The notes under the pieces were generated by a model that was not told the origin of the DNA, ran no database searches, and saw nothing but the letters and a program-made list of their open reading frames with translations. A stretch of 64,000 bases of DNA from Takakia lepidozioides (taxonomy: Eukaryota > Streptophyta > Takakiopsida > Takakiales > Takakiaceae). The stretch lies in assembly GCA_030704615.1 (NCBI GenBank), contig CM060733.1, forward strand, positions 58,716,001-58,780,000, given 5' to 3'. The position numbers and the translations under genes are program-made. Positions 9,306-23,000 of this stretch are shown here, piece by piece. Position 1 is the stretch's first letter. Each line of letters begins with the position of its first letter.

Positions 9306-11110
9306 TGTTTTGTTGAAGCCGAAATGTCCTGCAGCCGGAAGATCATGACATGTTTGAAGAATTCGAATTCATATAGGTCCTGGAGGTACATAGAGAAGTC
9401 CCTTGAAATAAAGTAGAATTCGAAGTCGTTTGTAAAATGTGGGTTGTCTCGAGGTTGATTTAGTTGACTTCGTAGTGTCGTAGCAAATTGGTCGTTCTTC
9501 AGTGCTTCCTGAATCTCATTTATGATCTCTGCATCGTCATAGGTGGACATAGATAGTATATTCAATTGGAGATTTGCTGGTTTCAAGATGATGGATTTCT
9601 GTTAGTCGAAAGCTGCCTCCCATTTTTTCGGCGCAAGATACGATCGTCGAGAAAGAGCATCGGGTTTCTTTTGAAGATGTCCGGGACGATAGGTAATAAC
9701 AAAATCAAACCTTGCTAGTGACATACCCCATCTGGCTTGACGTCGATTCAAAACACAAACACTCATAAAATATTCGAGGTTTTTGTGATCGGTGTAGACA
9801 GTGATCTTATGTTTAGCTCCCTCCAGTAGATGACGCCACTCCTCAAAAACATTGATGATCGCTAGAAGTTCTTTGTCATGGATTTCATAATGGATCTCTG
9901 CAACGGAAAATTTGCGAGAACGAAAACCAACAGGGTGAAGTCTGCCATCTGTACCGTATTAAGAGAATATAACGCCAAGTGCAAAGTCGGATGCATCTGC
10001 TTCCAAGAAGAATGGTTTAGATGGATCTGCATGTACCAGTATTGGAGCCGTTATAAATGTGTGCTTCAGCCTTTCAAATGCCTGGTCAGCCTTTTCGTCC
10101 CATACAAATTTGTCTTTCCATGTGAGTCATGTCAATGGTGCAGCAATTTTGGAGTAGTCCTTGATGAAGATTCTATAGAAATTTGCAAATCCCAAAAAAT
10201 ATTGTACATTTCGGACTGAAGTTGGTTTAATCCACTCGATGATGGTTTGTTTCCCGATGATTCAATTTCCTATCCAAAGAAACTGAAATAATAACCAGAG
10301 ACTGTATTTTCTTCTGATCCATAAAGACGTATTTGTCGGAAATAATGTAGCCCAGAAATTTGACCTCAGATTGATGGAAAAGATATTTTTCCAACTTGGT
10401 ATATAGTCATCTTTATCTTAATTTATCAAGGACAAGGCATACATGGCGGCCATGTTCTTCTTCATTCTGTGAAAATATCAAAATGCCGTCCAAATAGATG
10501 ACTACAAAGTCATCTAAAAATTCTCGAAAAATGTCATTCATCATATGTTGAAAGACTGCTGGAGCATTTGTAAGACCGAAAGACATAACACTGTATTCAA
10601 AATGTCCATACCTTGTTCGAAAAGCTGTTTTTCATTCGTCTATTTCTTTTATCCGTACAAGGTTATAAGCTCATCTCAAGTCAATTTTGGTGAAAATCTT
10701 CGCTCGTCCCAGCTAGTCGAGAAGCCCAGAAATCAGCGGCAACGGATAACGATTCTTGATTGTGACTTTGTTGAGGCCGCGATAGTCGACACACATGCGT
10801 AATGATCCGTCTTTTTTTTTCACAAACTTGTGAGGTGCCCCCGCGGATGATTTTGAATGTCGGATGAAGTGCTTCGACAAATTTTCATCAATGTATTCAC
10901 GTAATGCAGCCAACTCCGTTTGGGATAAGTTATAGATTGAGCCGAATGGTGGTTGGGCTCCTTCTTGTAACTCAATTGCACAGTCATAAGGTCGATGTTC
11001 TGGCAATATGTCTGCATTTTTCTTCTCGAATACATCTTTGAAATCTTGATATTGAGCGGGTAATGTTGAAGTACCATTGTCTGTTATGGTCTTGATCGGA
11101 GTTGCATAAA
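9306..11110 (-). pseudogene. Chromovirus reverse transcriptase and RNase H, heavily mutated
   Basis: The N-terminal RT is clear at 10713-11006 ([20 protein letters not shown], then NRYPLPLI). The catalytic box on the minus strand near 10470-10500 reads YLDGILIF instead of YLDDILIF, so one essential aspartate is lost. The remaining RT palm/thumb, connection and RNase H portions to about 9600 are recognisable only in short pieces separated by stops. It would copy the element's RNA to DNA in cytoplasmic particles. It is certainly inactive. Confidence 0.85.
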
Positions 11111-11123
11111 GTGTAAATGTCGC

Positions 11124-11756
11124 CTATTTTTTGGTAGCTCTCATGAAAGCTCTAGCTTTAAGGAACATGGGCTGAATACCTTTGATATTTCTACATTTTT
11201 GTCTTGCAGAAATTTTTCGCGATCGCCAGTTGATGTCGGGATTGTGAAGTACGAACCAGGGAAGTCCAAGGATCACATGATTCGTTGGAGACTGGATGAC
11301 ATTGAAAACAATATGTGATGCTTGATTTTTAAGCTTCACTTTAAGTGGTCGAGTTTCATGGTCCACATTGCCTGATGCTAACGGTCGTCCATCGATGACT
11401 TCAACGGGGACCGAAAGTTTCTTCTTTACGAGCGTTAAATTGTGTTGCTTCGCATAGTTTTTGTCCGTAAAACAAGCTGAATCTCTTGAGTCCAAAAGTG
11501 CTTCTACAGAGATATCTCGATTTTGCACTATGATTTTTACCGGAACTGTGAAGCAAGGTGCAAGGTCTGGAGGTAGAAAGAGACATTTTTTTGGTAATGA
11601 ATTTGTGGTGTTCAGCTGCATGGTCTCTACTGTGACTGGACATCTTCGTTTTCCAACCTTCTCGTATCGAACCCCTGAGTAGTGCCCCGAGCTTTGAATC
11701 TTCTCTTGTTGGGGCAGTTTAATGCTATGTGATGTTCTTCTCCGCAATAGAGGCAT
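11124..11756 (-). pseudogene. Chromovirus aspartic protease region
   Basis: This 210-codon frame contains VEALLDSRDSACF, aligned with the family's active-site pattern LLDSGAS, and later VILGLPWFVLHNPDINW, the second conserved block of retrotransposon proteases. The glycine after Asp-Ser is Arg and the following Ala is Asp, so catalysis is unlikely. It overlaps the end of the gag frame (11627-11756), consistent with a frameshift or decayed gag-pro fusion. Confidence 0.85.
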
Positions 11757-12666
11757 AATCCATTCGAGCGCCGTCTTTGTTTTTCTTGTGGCGTCAATGG
11801 CTTGAATCGGACAACATCAATCTGCATAGGATCACTACAGGATGTCTGATGGATTGTTGTGTTTGGTGCCGTAGTAGCAGTGGCATGATGCGTCGTCGAC
11901 CATCCATATCGCTTCTCTTGACGTCTTTCGAACAAACGATTATCGCATGCAATGACTTGGGTGATGAATTCACTCAGTGTGCTCACGTTTGGCATTATCG
12001 GCAACAAATATTTTACATCATCTTTTAGTCCATATCGAAACTGACTAATGAGGCTCTTCTCATTCCAGTCGAGGTCGCACACAAGTTGTCGAAATTCGGC
12101 AGCATAAACGGAAGCAAGACGTGCTCATTGTCGAAGATTTCGCATCTATATTTCTGTAACTCTCTCTCTATCATTTTCTCCAAACGTTGCAGTGAATTTG
12201 GACATGAATGCTTCAAAACTATGTAGTAAATGCAATTTTTTTTCTAATAGCGATGCAAACCAAGATATGGCAGTGCCTGATAGAAGGGTGCCCACGAATC
12301 CCACTTGAATACCTTCATCGGGGTAGCGTTGTGGATGTAGTCGTAGGAACAGTCGTACTTGTTGAACAAAATCGCGAAATCTTGATCTCGTCCCATCAAA
12401 TTTCTCGGACATGCTGATCTTTGGTTCTCTCGTAATCTGTTGAAGAGGAACCGTTGCAGTAGGAGCTGTTGCAGTAGAGACTCGTATGGTTGAAGATCCA
12501 TTGTTCGACTCTTTAACTCTGAAATTTGTTGTTGCAAATTGTGGAGAGCGTTGCCAAGATCTTGAGACTGATCAGCTTGCAATTGGGCGATAGAGGTACG
12601 AAGTTCTTACATCTGGAGCTGAAGACTCTGCAATGTGACGGCCATTTCTGCAAATGTGCCTTCCAT
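11627..12666 (-). pseudogene. Chromovirus gag (capsid/nucleocapsid)
   Basis: An ATG at 12666-12664 lies just inside the 5' LTR. The N-terminus is a heptad-like coiled coil (LQADQSQDLGNALHNLQQQI). The capsid region includes DFVQQVRLFLRLHP and ISWFASLLEKK. The nucleocapsid zinc knuckle CLYCGEEHHIALNC (CX2CX4HX4C) lies at about 11714-11755. At least two frame changes and a stop separate these parts. The product would package element RNA. Confidence 0.85.
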
Positions 12667-12683
12667 CTTAACTAACTAAAGAA

Positions 12684-13202
12684 CAAGGTCGGCGTGGCCG
12701 AATGCATGGTGGGTAAACATGAATCAAGATGATCTTTATAACAATGGACAAGAGTACAAGATACTTGAACTCGATTCGAATATTGGAATGCTGGAAACTA
12801 GACTGGAGTACCAGAAGCTGGACTGGAGTACTGGACTGGGAACAAGAGTAGCTTGAATTTGTGTTGGCGAGACTGAAGAGTGTCCAGTCTCGCCTCCAAT
12901 ATATATTGGCTACTAAGAAGTTCCATAAGAAGCTTCCCCTATGGAGGTTTCTTGATGGAGAAGCTTCTTTAAACAAATGAGGTATCTTTGATGGAGAAGT
13001 TTCTTCAAAATGAAGCTTCCTGGGCAGTTTCTCAAGTTACTCTTGATAATTTGGTAAACTCCCGGTAACTTGGTAAATAATGGTATTTCATGGTAGTTCA
13101 TGGTAAATTACGGTAAGTCATAATAACTTCCAATAACATAGTAACTTGGTAACTTCTGGTATTTACTCCTGATAAGTTCTTCTTGGCTATGTCCGTGATA
13201 CA
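12684..13202 (-). repeat. 5' LTR of the chromovirus
   Basis: It matches the split 3' LTR. On the minus strand it starts near TGTATCACGG and ends at CGACCTTG, 17 bp before the gag ATG. The hairpin at 12866-12893 is intact, while the TATA box has drifted to an ATATATATT form. No standard tRNA-Met primer site is seen in the very short leader; a self-priming mechanism, as in some related chromoviruses, is possible but not shown. Confidence 0.85.
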
Positions 13203-16200
13203 AACATTAGAAGTTGGATCCGATTCCATACTTCAACTGCCTCTTGCAGATGCTCAGACATTTCTTAGGGTTTGTTTTTTTTTTTTTTTTTTTTTTTTTT
13301 CCGCTGTAAGAACATTTTGACATTGAGTTGCTATCTTACCTTTGTTGTGCCGTTCATGAGAGTCTAACGCACAAGGCAGCAATATCTACATGATTTCCCT
13401 GGTTTTTGACTTTTTGTGAATGAGCCTATCTTTTTAGTTGCGCTTCTTTGTCTCCTTAAACTTTTCCTCTTCTCACATTGTCGAAAAATGGACTGAAGCC
13501 ATAGATTGGCGTTCAAACCAAACGAAGACAACAGCCGAAAGCATCAACACAAGACAAACAACACAAGCTACGATAGAGTCCTCAACCATGCGACGCTTAC
13601 GAGCATTGTTTTCAACTAAAGAGCCGACGACAATTTTCATTTCTTATTTCGTTTATTAGAGGGGACAGTGGCCCTCGAAACTTTATTGAAAGAAGAAAAT
13701 GGAGGAAAACATAACATCCAAAACCATGAAGGATTTTACAAACATGGGCATATCCCGACACGAGCTACAAGCACAAGGGGTGTCAAATACAAAATGACAG
13801 ATCTTTGTTTATCAGCATAGCATATGCAAAGATGTGTTGAACCCAAAACCCCGCAAACTCTCACACCCTCCATTAGTAAGTCACGGAGTAATCTTTGAAT
13901 AATTGCTGTCGGTACATGAAGAGGAGCTGGAGAATAAAACCACTCACATTTTATTTTTCATAAATGCCACAAAGTCAGTGATGTGATACAAAACCAAATT
14001 GAGCATGTATTCCAGTTTTAGACGTTATGCATATTTAAAAGATGTGTTGAAAGACATCCAGACCTTGTCAACTTTCAAGCCAAGTAAAATGCACGAACTC
14101 AAAATAAAATATATCAAGGGCATCTGTCCCATTTTTAAGTATATATATATATATATAATTATGAATAACAGTGCATCTCATTTTTTATTAATCTTATTAT
14201 ATTAAATGATCATTATTACGCTAGACGCGAAAAAAAAATATCGTGTTTTCATCCAACAATTCTCGTTCTTATTTTTCAACAATTTTCATAATTATATTTC
14301 AAGCAAATTATTATCATAGAAATGTCATGGGTAAAATCAAGTCTATCTCTACTACACTAGAGATCGGAGTGGTTGGGAACTTAGGTGTTGAGTTTTTCAA
14401 CTTTGCATTTTGTAATGAGTGTCGCGACAACTTATAGTCCCTTATAGTGTATTGTTTGGTGGTTGGGCTCTCATTTTTGTAGTCTGCACAGATTCCTACT
14501 TTGTTTAGTGTTCTTTGAATGTCCTTTTCCTAGTTTATTCGCGTATCCATTACAAAGCTTAGAGCTGGTCTATTTGGTGCATGCTACAGTGATGGTAGAT
14601 TCTTCTTTCTTAACCTCATCTTCGAATATAATCGTTTATGCATTGTAGTTATTTTGTCATGCGTCTCTCAGTTTGTTGAGTTGTCATCAACTTGGTGTTG
14701 TAGAAAGAGAATTGAAAATTCTTTTCTATTCGTCTATTGTGGTTTTAGTAGCACTCTGCAAGTGTCAACAAACAGACGCTCGATATTACTTCGCATGTGT
14801 TGGATTTGGTGGCTTCGAGATATCATGGCACGAAGGATCTTGGAGCTCGTTGGTGTTAGACATTTGTGGTTTTTTTTTGTCTTGTGTGCATTTCTCCTCA
14901 TTGTTGTGTTGCATTGTGTTAGAGAGGTTTAATGAGGACTGATGTGTTGTGGTCTTTCAGTAACTTCCTTTTGTTTGTCCATTGTTTTGTAAGTGTCTGT
15001 GCTCGGAATCGTCTCTACTCTTTTGTTATGGCTTCTCTAAGTGGGATGGGTTCTAGACATCATGGTAAAAAAGGATCTTTTTCAGAGGTAATGGGGGTAG
15101 CGGTAGGAGTTGGAACTCCAATGTTCATCGAATAAAGTTGGATCGATATCAAGCTCTTTTAATGCTCCCTTGTAGATGTTTTTATGATCATTTGCCAGTT
15201 TTGGTGAATTTAATCATTCTTTTCTCAATGAATGCGGATGCAATATATGATCAATTGCTATAATGGCCAAACAACCCCTACTAGATTTGGAAAGTCCAAG
15301 ATGAAACTTTTTCCTAAATATGGAAAAATGCCTAAATGGTATTTCGACCCTAATGGACTGGCGGATGAGTTCCGTTCATACTAGCAGATGGAAACTGACA
15401 GAGGTCTTTGGCTTGTCCTTAAGTACTCCAAAAACAATAAAATATTATAAGTGGAACTAATTAATGAAACCTCTTAATTTGTCTCTCCCCTTTGAGAGAT
15501 TGATACTAGCTCATAGATCAAGGATCATAGAGTATGCAAGCTTGCAGTCTTGATAGTCTAGTTAATTTTTATAGCTTGTTATACATTAGGCTTGAGTGAG
15601 TAAGACTAGTTATTTGCTAGCATGCCAAGTTTCAAAGTTCAATATTCTATGGTATGAGAGCTTGTGCAAGAAACTTGACTAGGAAGAACCTAATATTGCC
15701 AAGTCTCTTTGTTTTGTTCATAGATTGAGTTTGTAAGTCTAGTTTTATTCAAGGAAAATACTTGAGCCTAGTCTATTAAGACTAAAGGACCTTGAAGCCA
15801 TTGTGCCATTTATATTTCAAAAATTTATCAAAAAGAGATCATTTGGATCAAAGTGGATAAGTTACAAGAGGCGAGTAGAGCTCCCCCAAGTCAATTTCAT
15901 GTATTTGCATGTAGTGCCATCGAATATGGTACTTTGCAAGTGCACGGTGTTTAATGTGATACTAACAAGCTTCAATGTTCTTGTTATGTATGAATTAGGA
16001 GCTTCCAACCTTTCCCTTTGAGTGGATTTGAGGGGGGAAGGTTTCATTTTAAATTGAATTCATCATTTCATAGACTAGTTCATTATTAGAACTAGTTTCT
16101 AAGACATTGATTTAGCTTATAAAATAAACCGGATATGAAATGCTCATTTCGTCTTTTTTTTGGAAAGGAAGGGAGTCAAAGGAGAGGAAAGCTGGAAAAC

Positions 16201-17035
16201 CCATTGTTGATGATTATACTTTTTAATGTGTTTTTATTTTTTCAAATTTTAAACAGAGCCCATTTAATCAAATTAAACAAGGAAAAAATCACCTGGAGGC
16301 CATGAGGAGTACATAGCTCAAACTTAATTTGTGGAATGGAAGAGAGTCAAGAGATAGCACGAAAATCCTGATAGTTTGACAATCATGGATAGGATAAATA
16401 GGCCTATGACTGTTATAGTGTCTATGATCAATCACCTCATATTAATTGACATTTGTATCAGGGCCTATGAGCTACCATTGCTAGGCCTAATTTTGCCACT
16501 TGGCAAACTGTTATTTGATAGAACCCCCAAAAAGTGTGATTGGTCATAGGGCTCAGGGTTCACGCAAGCATTTTGATTGGTTCAACTTTCAAACCCTACA
16601 ACTTTGTGTGGACTTCATGAAATCAAGTACTTCCAAGTATGTTGGGATACCCAGATGTGGGGGCATCTTATCAATTTTACCCGGGTTCAAAAGGACAAAA
16701 ATTCATCGTTACATGAACGGTCATAGGTTTGTCTACCCTATGTATCTTATTTTTGGAAGAAAGAGAGTCAAGCGAATCAAAGAAAAACCCTGATTGTTTA
16801 TTTATTTGTATTTTCTAATATTGTGGAGTCAGGTGATGATAAAGTTTTTTCTAGATTCCATAGTATAAGTAGTTAGACCAGTACAAGCTCAAAGATGTTG
16901 AAGATTCATAGAACAAATCCTTTACAGTTAAGTTACCAGTGTTGTTGCAGATTGGTGTTCTACCTAATTGTATATATGAGATACAGTGCATGAAAAGTGT
17001 TGGTCATGACTGACTCAGCACATCCTGTCAAATTG
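13203..17035. other. Intergenic region, AT-rich, no supported gene
   Basis: There is a run of about 26 T at 13275-13300. Several open frames of 60-100 codons exist but lack family resemblance, splice structure or composition bias. A possible LTR-retrotransposon relic lies at about 15450-16040. The last few hundred bases before 17035 would hold the 3' UTR of the transporter gene. Confidence 0.5.
15450..16045 (+). mobile_element. Possible relic of a small LTR retrotransposon (primer site and purine tract only)
   Basis: At about 15651 the sequence TGGTATGAGAGCTT differs by one base from the common plant initiator-tRNA-Met primer site TGGTATCAGAGC. About 380 bp later TTGAGGGGGGAAGG (near 16028) resembles a polypurine tract. 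No matching LTR pair could be traced by eye and no coding domain lies between, so this would be a deleted or non-autonomous element. Confidence 0.25.
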
Positions 17036-20000
17036 TTAACGTCTTTGGAAACTGAACACTTTGATGCTGACAGCAAAGGCAAGGGCAAAGAGAAGACAAA
17101 GCCCGAAATGCCAGATGACAACATATGGAAGGAAGCTATGGTGGAATCCAAAATGCTGTTGCAAATACTCTCTCACTTGCATCTGGGTCCCATACGCATC
17201 CAAGGTAACAATAGAAGTCACATCACCAAGCTGGGAGGTGATCAACCCATAGAGCGTCCAGGCTGTGGGGGTGCACCAGTACCACCACACCCAATAGATT
17301 GGCAGTACCTGCATACATGTCAGAGTGTACTCTGCATCAGAAAAGAAGGGCACGGTATGGGCTCAATGGTGCAGCTATCTTTACCCCTTTAGAAGAATGT
17401 GATATTAGTGAATATAGAAGATCAGACAGGAAAACGTACCGGACGAGGGATTAAGAAGCCCGAGAACAAATTCCAGATTCCATAGGCGCTTGTTGAAATG
17501 ATGGCAGCAAACTGAACGTTGGGGGAGATGGCCACTGTCAACATCCCCCAGTATGTGAAGTAAAGCAGTGCGAGGTACATGAAGAAAATGAAAAGGAAGT
17601 ATTTGCTGGCAACCCATTGAAACTGAATCATGGAGTACACGATAGTTCCATAGATGAATGACTGTACTAACACGTATGGCCACTCCACAGTAACCTGCAA
17701 TCACCAAACAAGGGCTGCTCGTCACTGAAAGGTAAGAAAGAGTGGAAACTGCCAATTGATGCCAGATCAATACCAGAATATTTTTAGTGAGGCCTTGATG
17801 ATTGCAGCGAAATGGGAGGGAGAAAAATGAAATGAAATGAAATGGTACTTTATAACATCTGCGGAAAGCTCAAAGAGCTTAAGGGACAAGAGGAAGCAAG
17901 AAACAATAAACAGAGGGGTCCCAAGCAGCCTAAAAGCCCAAAAGGGAGAAGAAAATTGTCACGTCTACTGGAAGCATGGCACAAGTAGACAGAAAGAAAG
18001 AAAGACACAAAAAGCGATGTCAACTTTCCGATGTCCACAGGAAGGGAGAGGCAGTCAAGCACATAGACAGATTTTAAGCAAAAACATTTCTCTGGCTGAA
18101 ATGTCCGATAGTATTTATCATTCACCTGGGCCAAACAATATGGCAGCGTGGAGTACATCCCAGCTGCCCGTTCTCGATACAAAATTGTGCGCTCAATCGC
18201 TACCACTGGTTGCACCGAGGCCGAGTTATTCACTCCCACAAACAACACTGATGCATACATGGCTCCCATCAAATTGAACACGTCTTGTTTTCGTGACCTG
18301 CAACATGTAGATACATCTTTGAAAGAGCATTACAACTCAGCCTACTGTTCTCAAGCGAATTACAAGTGGCTTTTACATAAACAAGAGTTAGTCCTCACAA
18401 TATAGCTGAAGTGAGTTCCCTTCTTTCTTGTAGACCCAAATTTATCCCTTCTTTCGTTGTCCTCTCTACTATAAAATCCGGGCCAGCTACTTTGACATTT
18501 TTACAGACACCAACTCCCTGACAGAGGCATTCCATTGCAAGGATTAGAGATACATTTTTGCATATCTACACTAGGCTAACCACCTTAGAGAATCTCTCTT
18601 TCCTTTATAGTTGCGGTGGCTGGTTGTTGGGGGCCCCACTTGTCTTTATTTCTAATTTCCATTGTCCCATAAGCTCTTACCCATGGACATTATTAAGTTC
18701 TTTCCTTCTTTCTCTTGAGCAGTAGTTGCTTTCGGGCTGCTTTTTGGCTCTGGTTTGTCTCCTCTCTCTTACTGCTGCAAACTTCCAAGGGCCTGAACAA
18801 ACTTAGCTAAGTGGACGTGTACTACTTGTGTGTTCAAGAAAACCATGAGAAAGAAGATTATGCAAGTTGTAGAGGAGTGCAAGAGTTTACTTCTTGGTTC
18901 CAAGACCCCAGCAGATGCTTCCAAACAGCAGGGCGCTAATAGTGGAGAAGAGGAGACGGACCACATTGTAGTATGGGTTACGCCAATATGATCTGTGTTG
19001 CTTCCAAGAGCAGGCTAGGCATTGCTGGAAGATTGACTGGGCATATTGTGTTGGAAATGAGATGTCCTCAACTCCCTTTGCTGGTGAGCTCAGCTCCTTG
19101 ATCAGAGCTTCATTGTGCCTGCAATGTTTGCCGAACAAAAGTGAGCTGGTTTCATCCTCTTTGCATGGTTGTTTGTTTGTAACTCTCTCACTCGTATTGC
19201 CAACTCCTACCCACTGTAGAAAGAATTGGAATAGTATGCATCACGACCAAAGAGATTCCTAAGTTCTGCTGAACTCAAGAGAGTCAAAGCCACCATATCA
19301 CCACACTTACTGGTACAGAGTGGACTTCCTATAAATCTCTGCGAAGTCAACACCCAGCGAATTTTCAGCTGATTTCGAGGTGATTTCCAGCATCCACGTG
19401 GCAGGGTTGTACCCCTCCTTGATCTTTGGAACGCCTTCAACCCCTTCAAAGTATTCAACTAGATTGTGGGAGTGATAACCCAGGGGACCCGCATATATCA
19501 GTTGGCCCCCTCGCTTCATCAGTAGTAGCTGCACACAACGACCCACAGTGCCATTGCTCACGATCGTTGCCTGTTACTTGACCTACTTGGCAAAACAGTA
19601 ATAATCGGACTTGTCTGCATCACCATCTTTGGTGGGGAGGCTGTAATGCAGAAATTGCAATTGTTCTCAAATCCAGGACATACATTATCAAATGAAGACC
19701 TTCAGTTACAAAAGACTACCGACCTCATCGAATGCCTCGAAGATATCAATGCTTGGTTGATGAATGGTGCACACCACTGTCCGACCTGTATCAACAGTGT
19801 TCCGAACTGTCCGCATGACAATGGCGGCTGCTCGTGCGTCCAGACCCGAAGTAGGCTCATCCATGAAGATGATGGAAGGGTTGGCAACAAGCTCAACAGC
19901 AATAGTCAGTCGCTTCCTCTGTTCCAACGACAGACCGGTCACTCCGGGAAGGCCTACCAGGGCTCCTCTCAAGGGAGTCAGCTCAACAAGATCCATGACC

Positions 20001-23000
20001 TCCTCCACAAATGCCTGCAAAACCGGACAGCAGAATCCAGTAAGCCCCCTGGTGGGTGGGTGTGCTGGAGGATTTGTTAGGCTATAACATCCGTTATTCC
20101 CACTCAATGTTGTGCATGGCAATGGTGGACAAGGTTCAATGCTTTTCTGGTGTAACATCTGCAAGAGAATTAATGAAATGGTACTTACCAGACATTGAAA
20201 ACCTAACTAGTTCTCAGATAAAGAAAACATGAATACAGTCAGGCAAGTGGTTGTTCACCTTTCGCACAGTACTGCTAATTCCTTTAGAGAGACGAAGCCA
20301 TGCTGAAAATACGAGTGACTCATGGACAGTAATATTTGGCGAATGAATATCATTCTGTTCACAGTAACCGGAGATCCGTGCAAATGTTTCCTGCTTCTTG
20401 GTGTACCCAGCAATGTATATGGAGCCCTCAATGTAACCCCCTGTCTTTCGCCCTGCTAATACATCCAGTAGGGTTGTCTTTCCAGCCCCACTCACACCCA
20501 CCAATGCTGTGAGGACACCGGGCCGGAATGCGCCACTAATGTTGTTGAGCAATTGCAGCCTGGGGTCCTTTCCATCCTGCCCTTTCATCGCCTGCAGCAA
20601 TATACAATAAACTGACAATGTGCAGAATCCCACATTCCAGAGCCTCCTGCAGCAACTTGGAACATAAATTACACAACCAAAGGGGTGAACTTCCCCCACA
20701 CATTCCAACAAACTGCACTTGCCAAATCCAAATGTGCAGAGAGAGAAAGCTTACTGGAGGCATGTCAACATAGTAGTTGATATGGTCAAACGCAATGGCC
20801 AAAGGCTGGAATGGCAAAACCATTCCTCTCTTTGCCTCTACACCATTTGCCTCAGTTAGTGCATCGAACCTGTCTGAATTGGCTCCCCCTGACGACATGC
20901 TTGAGCGCCTCACCATGGCACCAACAGCTGACCCATTTGCCAATAAAGCTTAATTGTTCAGTATCCAGCTTGTGTTAGGTTGAGGGTACAGCCGATAAAA
21001 AGTAAATTCAAAGGGTTGTCCACCACCATCAGTGAAGCCTCACATATTGCTGTTATGAATTGATTTATTACTTCATATAATTTCCAATTGCAAGGTTGAT
21101 ATGGCTAGGAAACCAGATTGAACACCTGTAAAATAAAGTCCCTCAGTAGAATCAATTTTTTACACAACTACGTTTGGATTTGTGTTAAATCTGAAGCAGA
21201 AAAATAGTTGTGAAGAGACCCAACAATTTCCAACACACATTCCACAATCCCTGGACTAACTAAACCCATATGCACCAAAGATGTGGATTCTATATGGCTG
21301 AGCAAATACAAGGTCCTTCCACAGCAGATACAAGGAGATGCAGTTTGTGAAGACAGTCAGAGCAGAAGTGCATGACATACCATTGAGCTCGTTAAAGTGT
21401 TGCAGGGAGCTAGGCATAGAGCTACCCTTGCTTCCTCCATGACGACCGTTCTGGCCGATCCCTTCTTCCCCCATCTTGTTCTCATTCTTCTCGTCAATAG
21501 TCTCCTGTGATAGCACAGTATTTGGCTTCCCAAGTGCTGCATAATTTACACAACATCAGAAGTCCAGGTCAGAGTGCTTGCCTGTCTACTCTACTGGTGG
21601 AGTGTTGGTTTGTTGGTGGTAAAAATATGTCTAAATAACACTACTATTACTTTTCCCATTTTCTTCCTCCTGAAACTGATGATGCTACTATCTGATTCTT
21701 TGCCTACAGATTATACTTGAGTGCATTGCAAGTCTCAACCAGCAAACTGGCTACAGGCCACCTCAATGCCAAACAAAAACAAGGGTATTTCTTATCGAAA
21801 AGAACAACTACATCACTGGGGCATCGCTCTGTGAACCTTGCTCCAAAATATGAAGATAGATGTACATACTGTTCTGTTTAACTCATTTCCAAAACATGAG
21901 GATACCTGTGTTTGTAGTAAGACAAATACAAATTAGTAAATGTGTAGTAAATTTCGTAACCCTCCTAAACCAGGAAATCTTTGATGCATCAAAACTGGAC
22001 AAGTACTTACGATTCAGGTATGTCAGGAAGAAGCAGAAGAGGAGGTTGAACACAATTGATAATCCGAACAGGGCTCCCACACCAAGCCAATACCAGTAGC
22101 CTCTATGGTATATTCCACGGGATGTTAATATCGCTTGTCCAAGAGACCCGGCTGATGGGTTGCTGGAATTTGCTGGCTGCAGTAAACCAGTAGTGAGGCA
22201 GACTGGACAAAATGGAGGGTTTGATGGGGCACAGTGCCGTTGTGTGTGAGAGAAGACAAGGAAAAACAAAGACATGAAAGGAACTAGGGAATAGTCTGGC
22301 ACATCCCAAGAGCTCATGGGACTAACTCAACCCACAAGAGAGAGAGAGGGAGAAGGGGCTATTGGGCCCAAGGTGAAGAGGGATACCATGTCCCATCGCG
22401 GTGCCAAAAATTCATTGACTGCATTAGCATTTTCTGCATACGAGAGTGGCGATATCCAGTACCCCCAAATCCACCAGGGGTGAATGCTTTCTGTGATTTA
22501 ATGCAGGTACCCAACACAACATGTTAGAGCTCCACTAAAGACTGTCAATATTAACTTTTTTTCACCAGTTTCTCTCAAAGTTCGCACAGACAGCGGACAG
22601 AGAGATCTCAGTACCTTTGGATACAACAAAGCCTCCAAGGACGAATACAACTAGAATTGCAAACGATCCATACGCCTGAGCCAGGATCATGGTTCGAGCC
22701 AATGAGGCGACCAGGCGGAAAATCCCCAGCGACACTTGATGCATAGCAAGAAGCACCAGCCATTGCCGGAAAAATCTGTATCCCCACAACGATTCCACCA
22801 GCATCTGACCAGTGAGCTAGACGTCTTAACTCCGGTTTCGAGAACATCACGCAACGAGAAGACCAACACCACCATCTTAAGATTTTACATTTTCATTGAC
22901 CACTTACACCAACACGGGGCAAAATATCGGTAGTTTCCATCTACCAGAATCTTTCCCAGGTTTTGCAGACATGTCAACTCAGGAAATCTTCAAGTTCGCT

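Larger units (their letters stand above)
3456..13202 (-). mobile_element. Ty3/gypsy chromovirus (LTR retrotransposon), degenerate, with nested CACTA insertion
   Basis: On the minus strand the order is 5' LTR (12684-13202), gag with a CCHC knuckle, aspartic protease, reverse transcriptase/RNase H, integrase, chromodomain, an extra ORF, a polypurine tract (7504-7514) and the 3' LTR (3456-7503). The protease-RT-RH-integrase order plus a C-terminal chromodomain defines a chromovirus of the Metaviridae. Stops and frameshifts, a changed protease active site and a damaged RT catalytic box show it is dead. Without the CACTA insertion (3499 bp plus 3 bp duplication) the element would be about 6.2 kb. 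Outer LTR edges are estimated from the limit of LTR-LTR similarity; I could not find a convincing target duplication or tRNA primer site. Confidence 0.9.

Noticed and set aside
13438-13659. Integrase-like fragment (VEKWTEAI)
   Set aside because: Only a short resemblance to gypsy integrase; no second motif, so likely chance.
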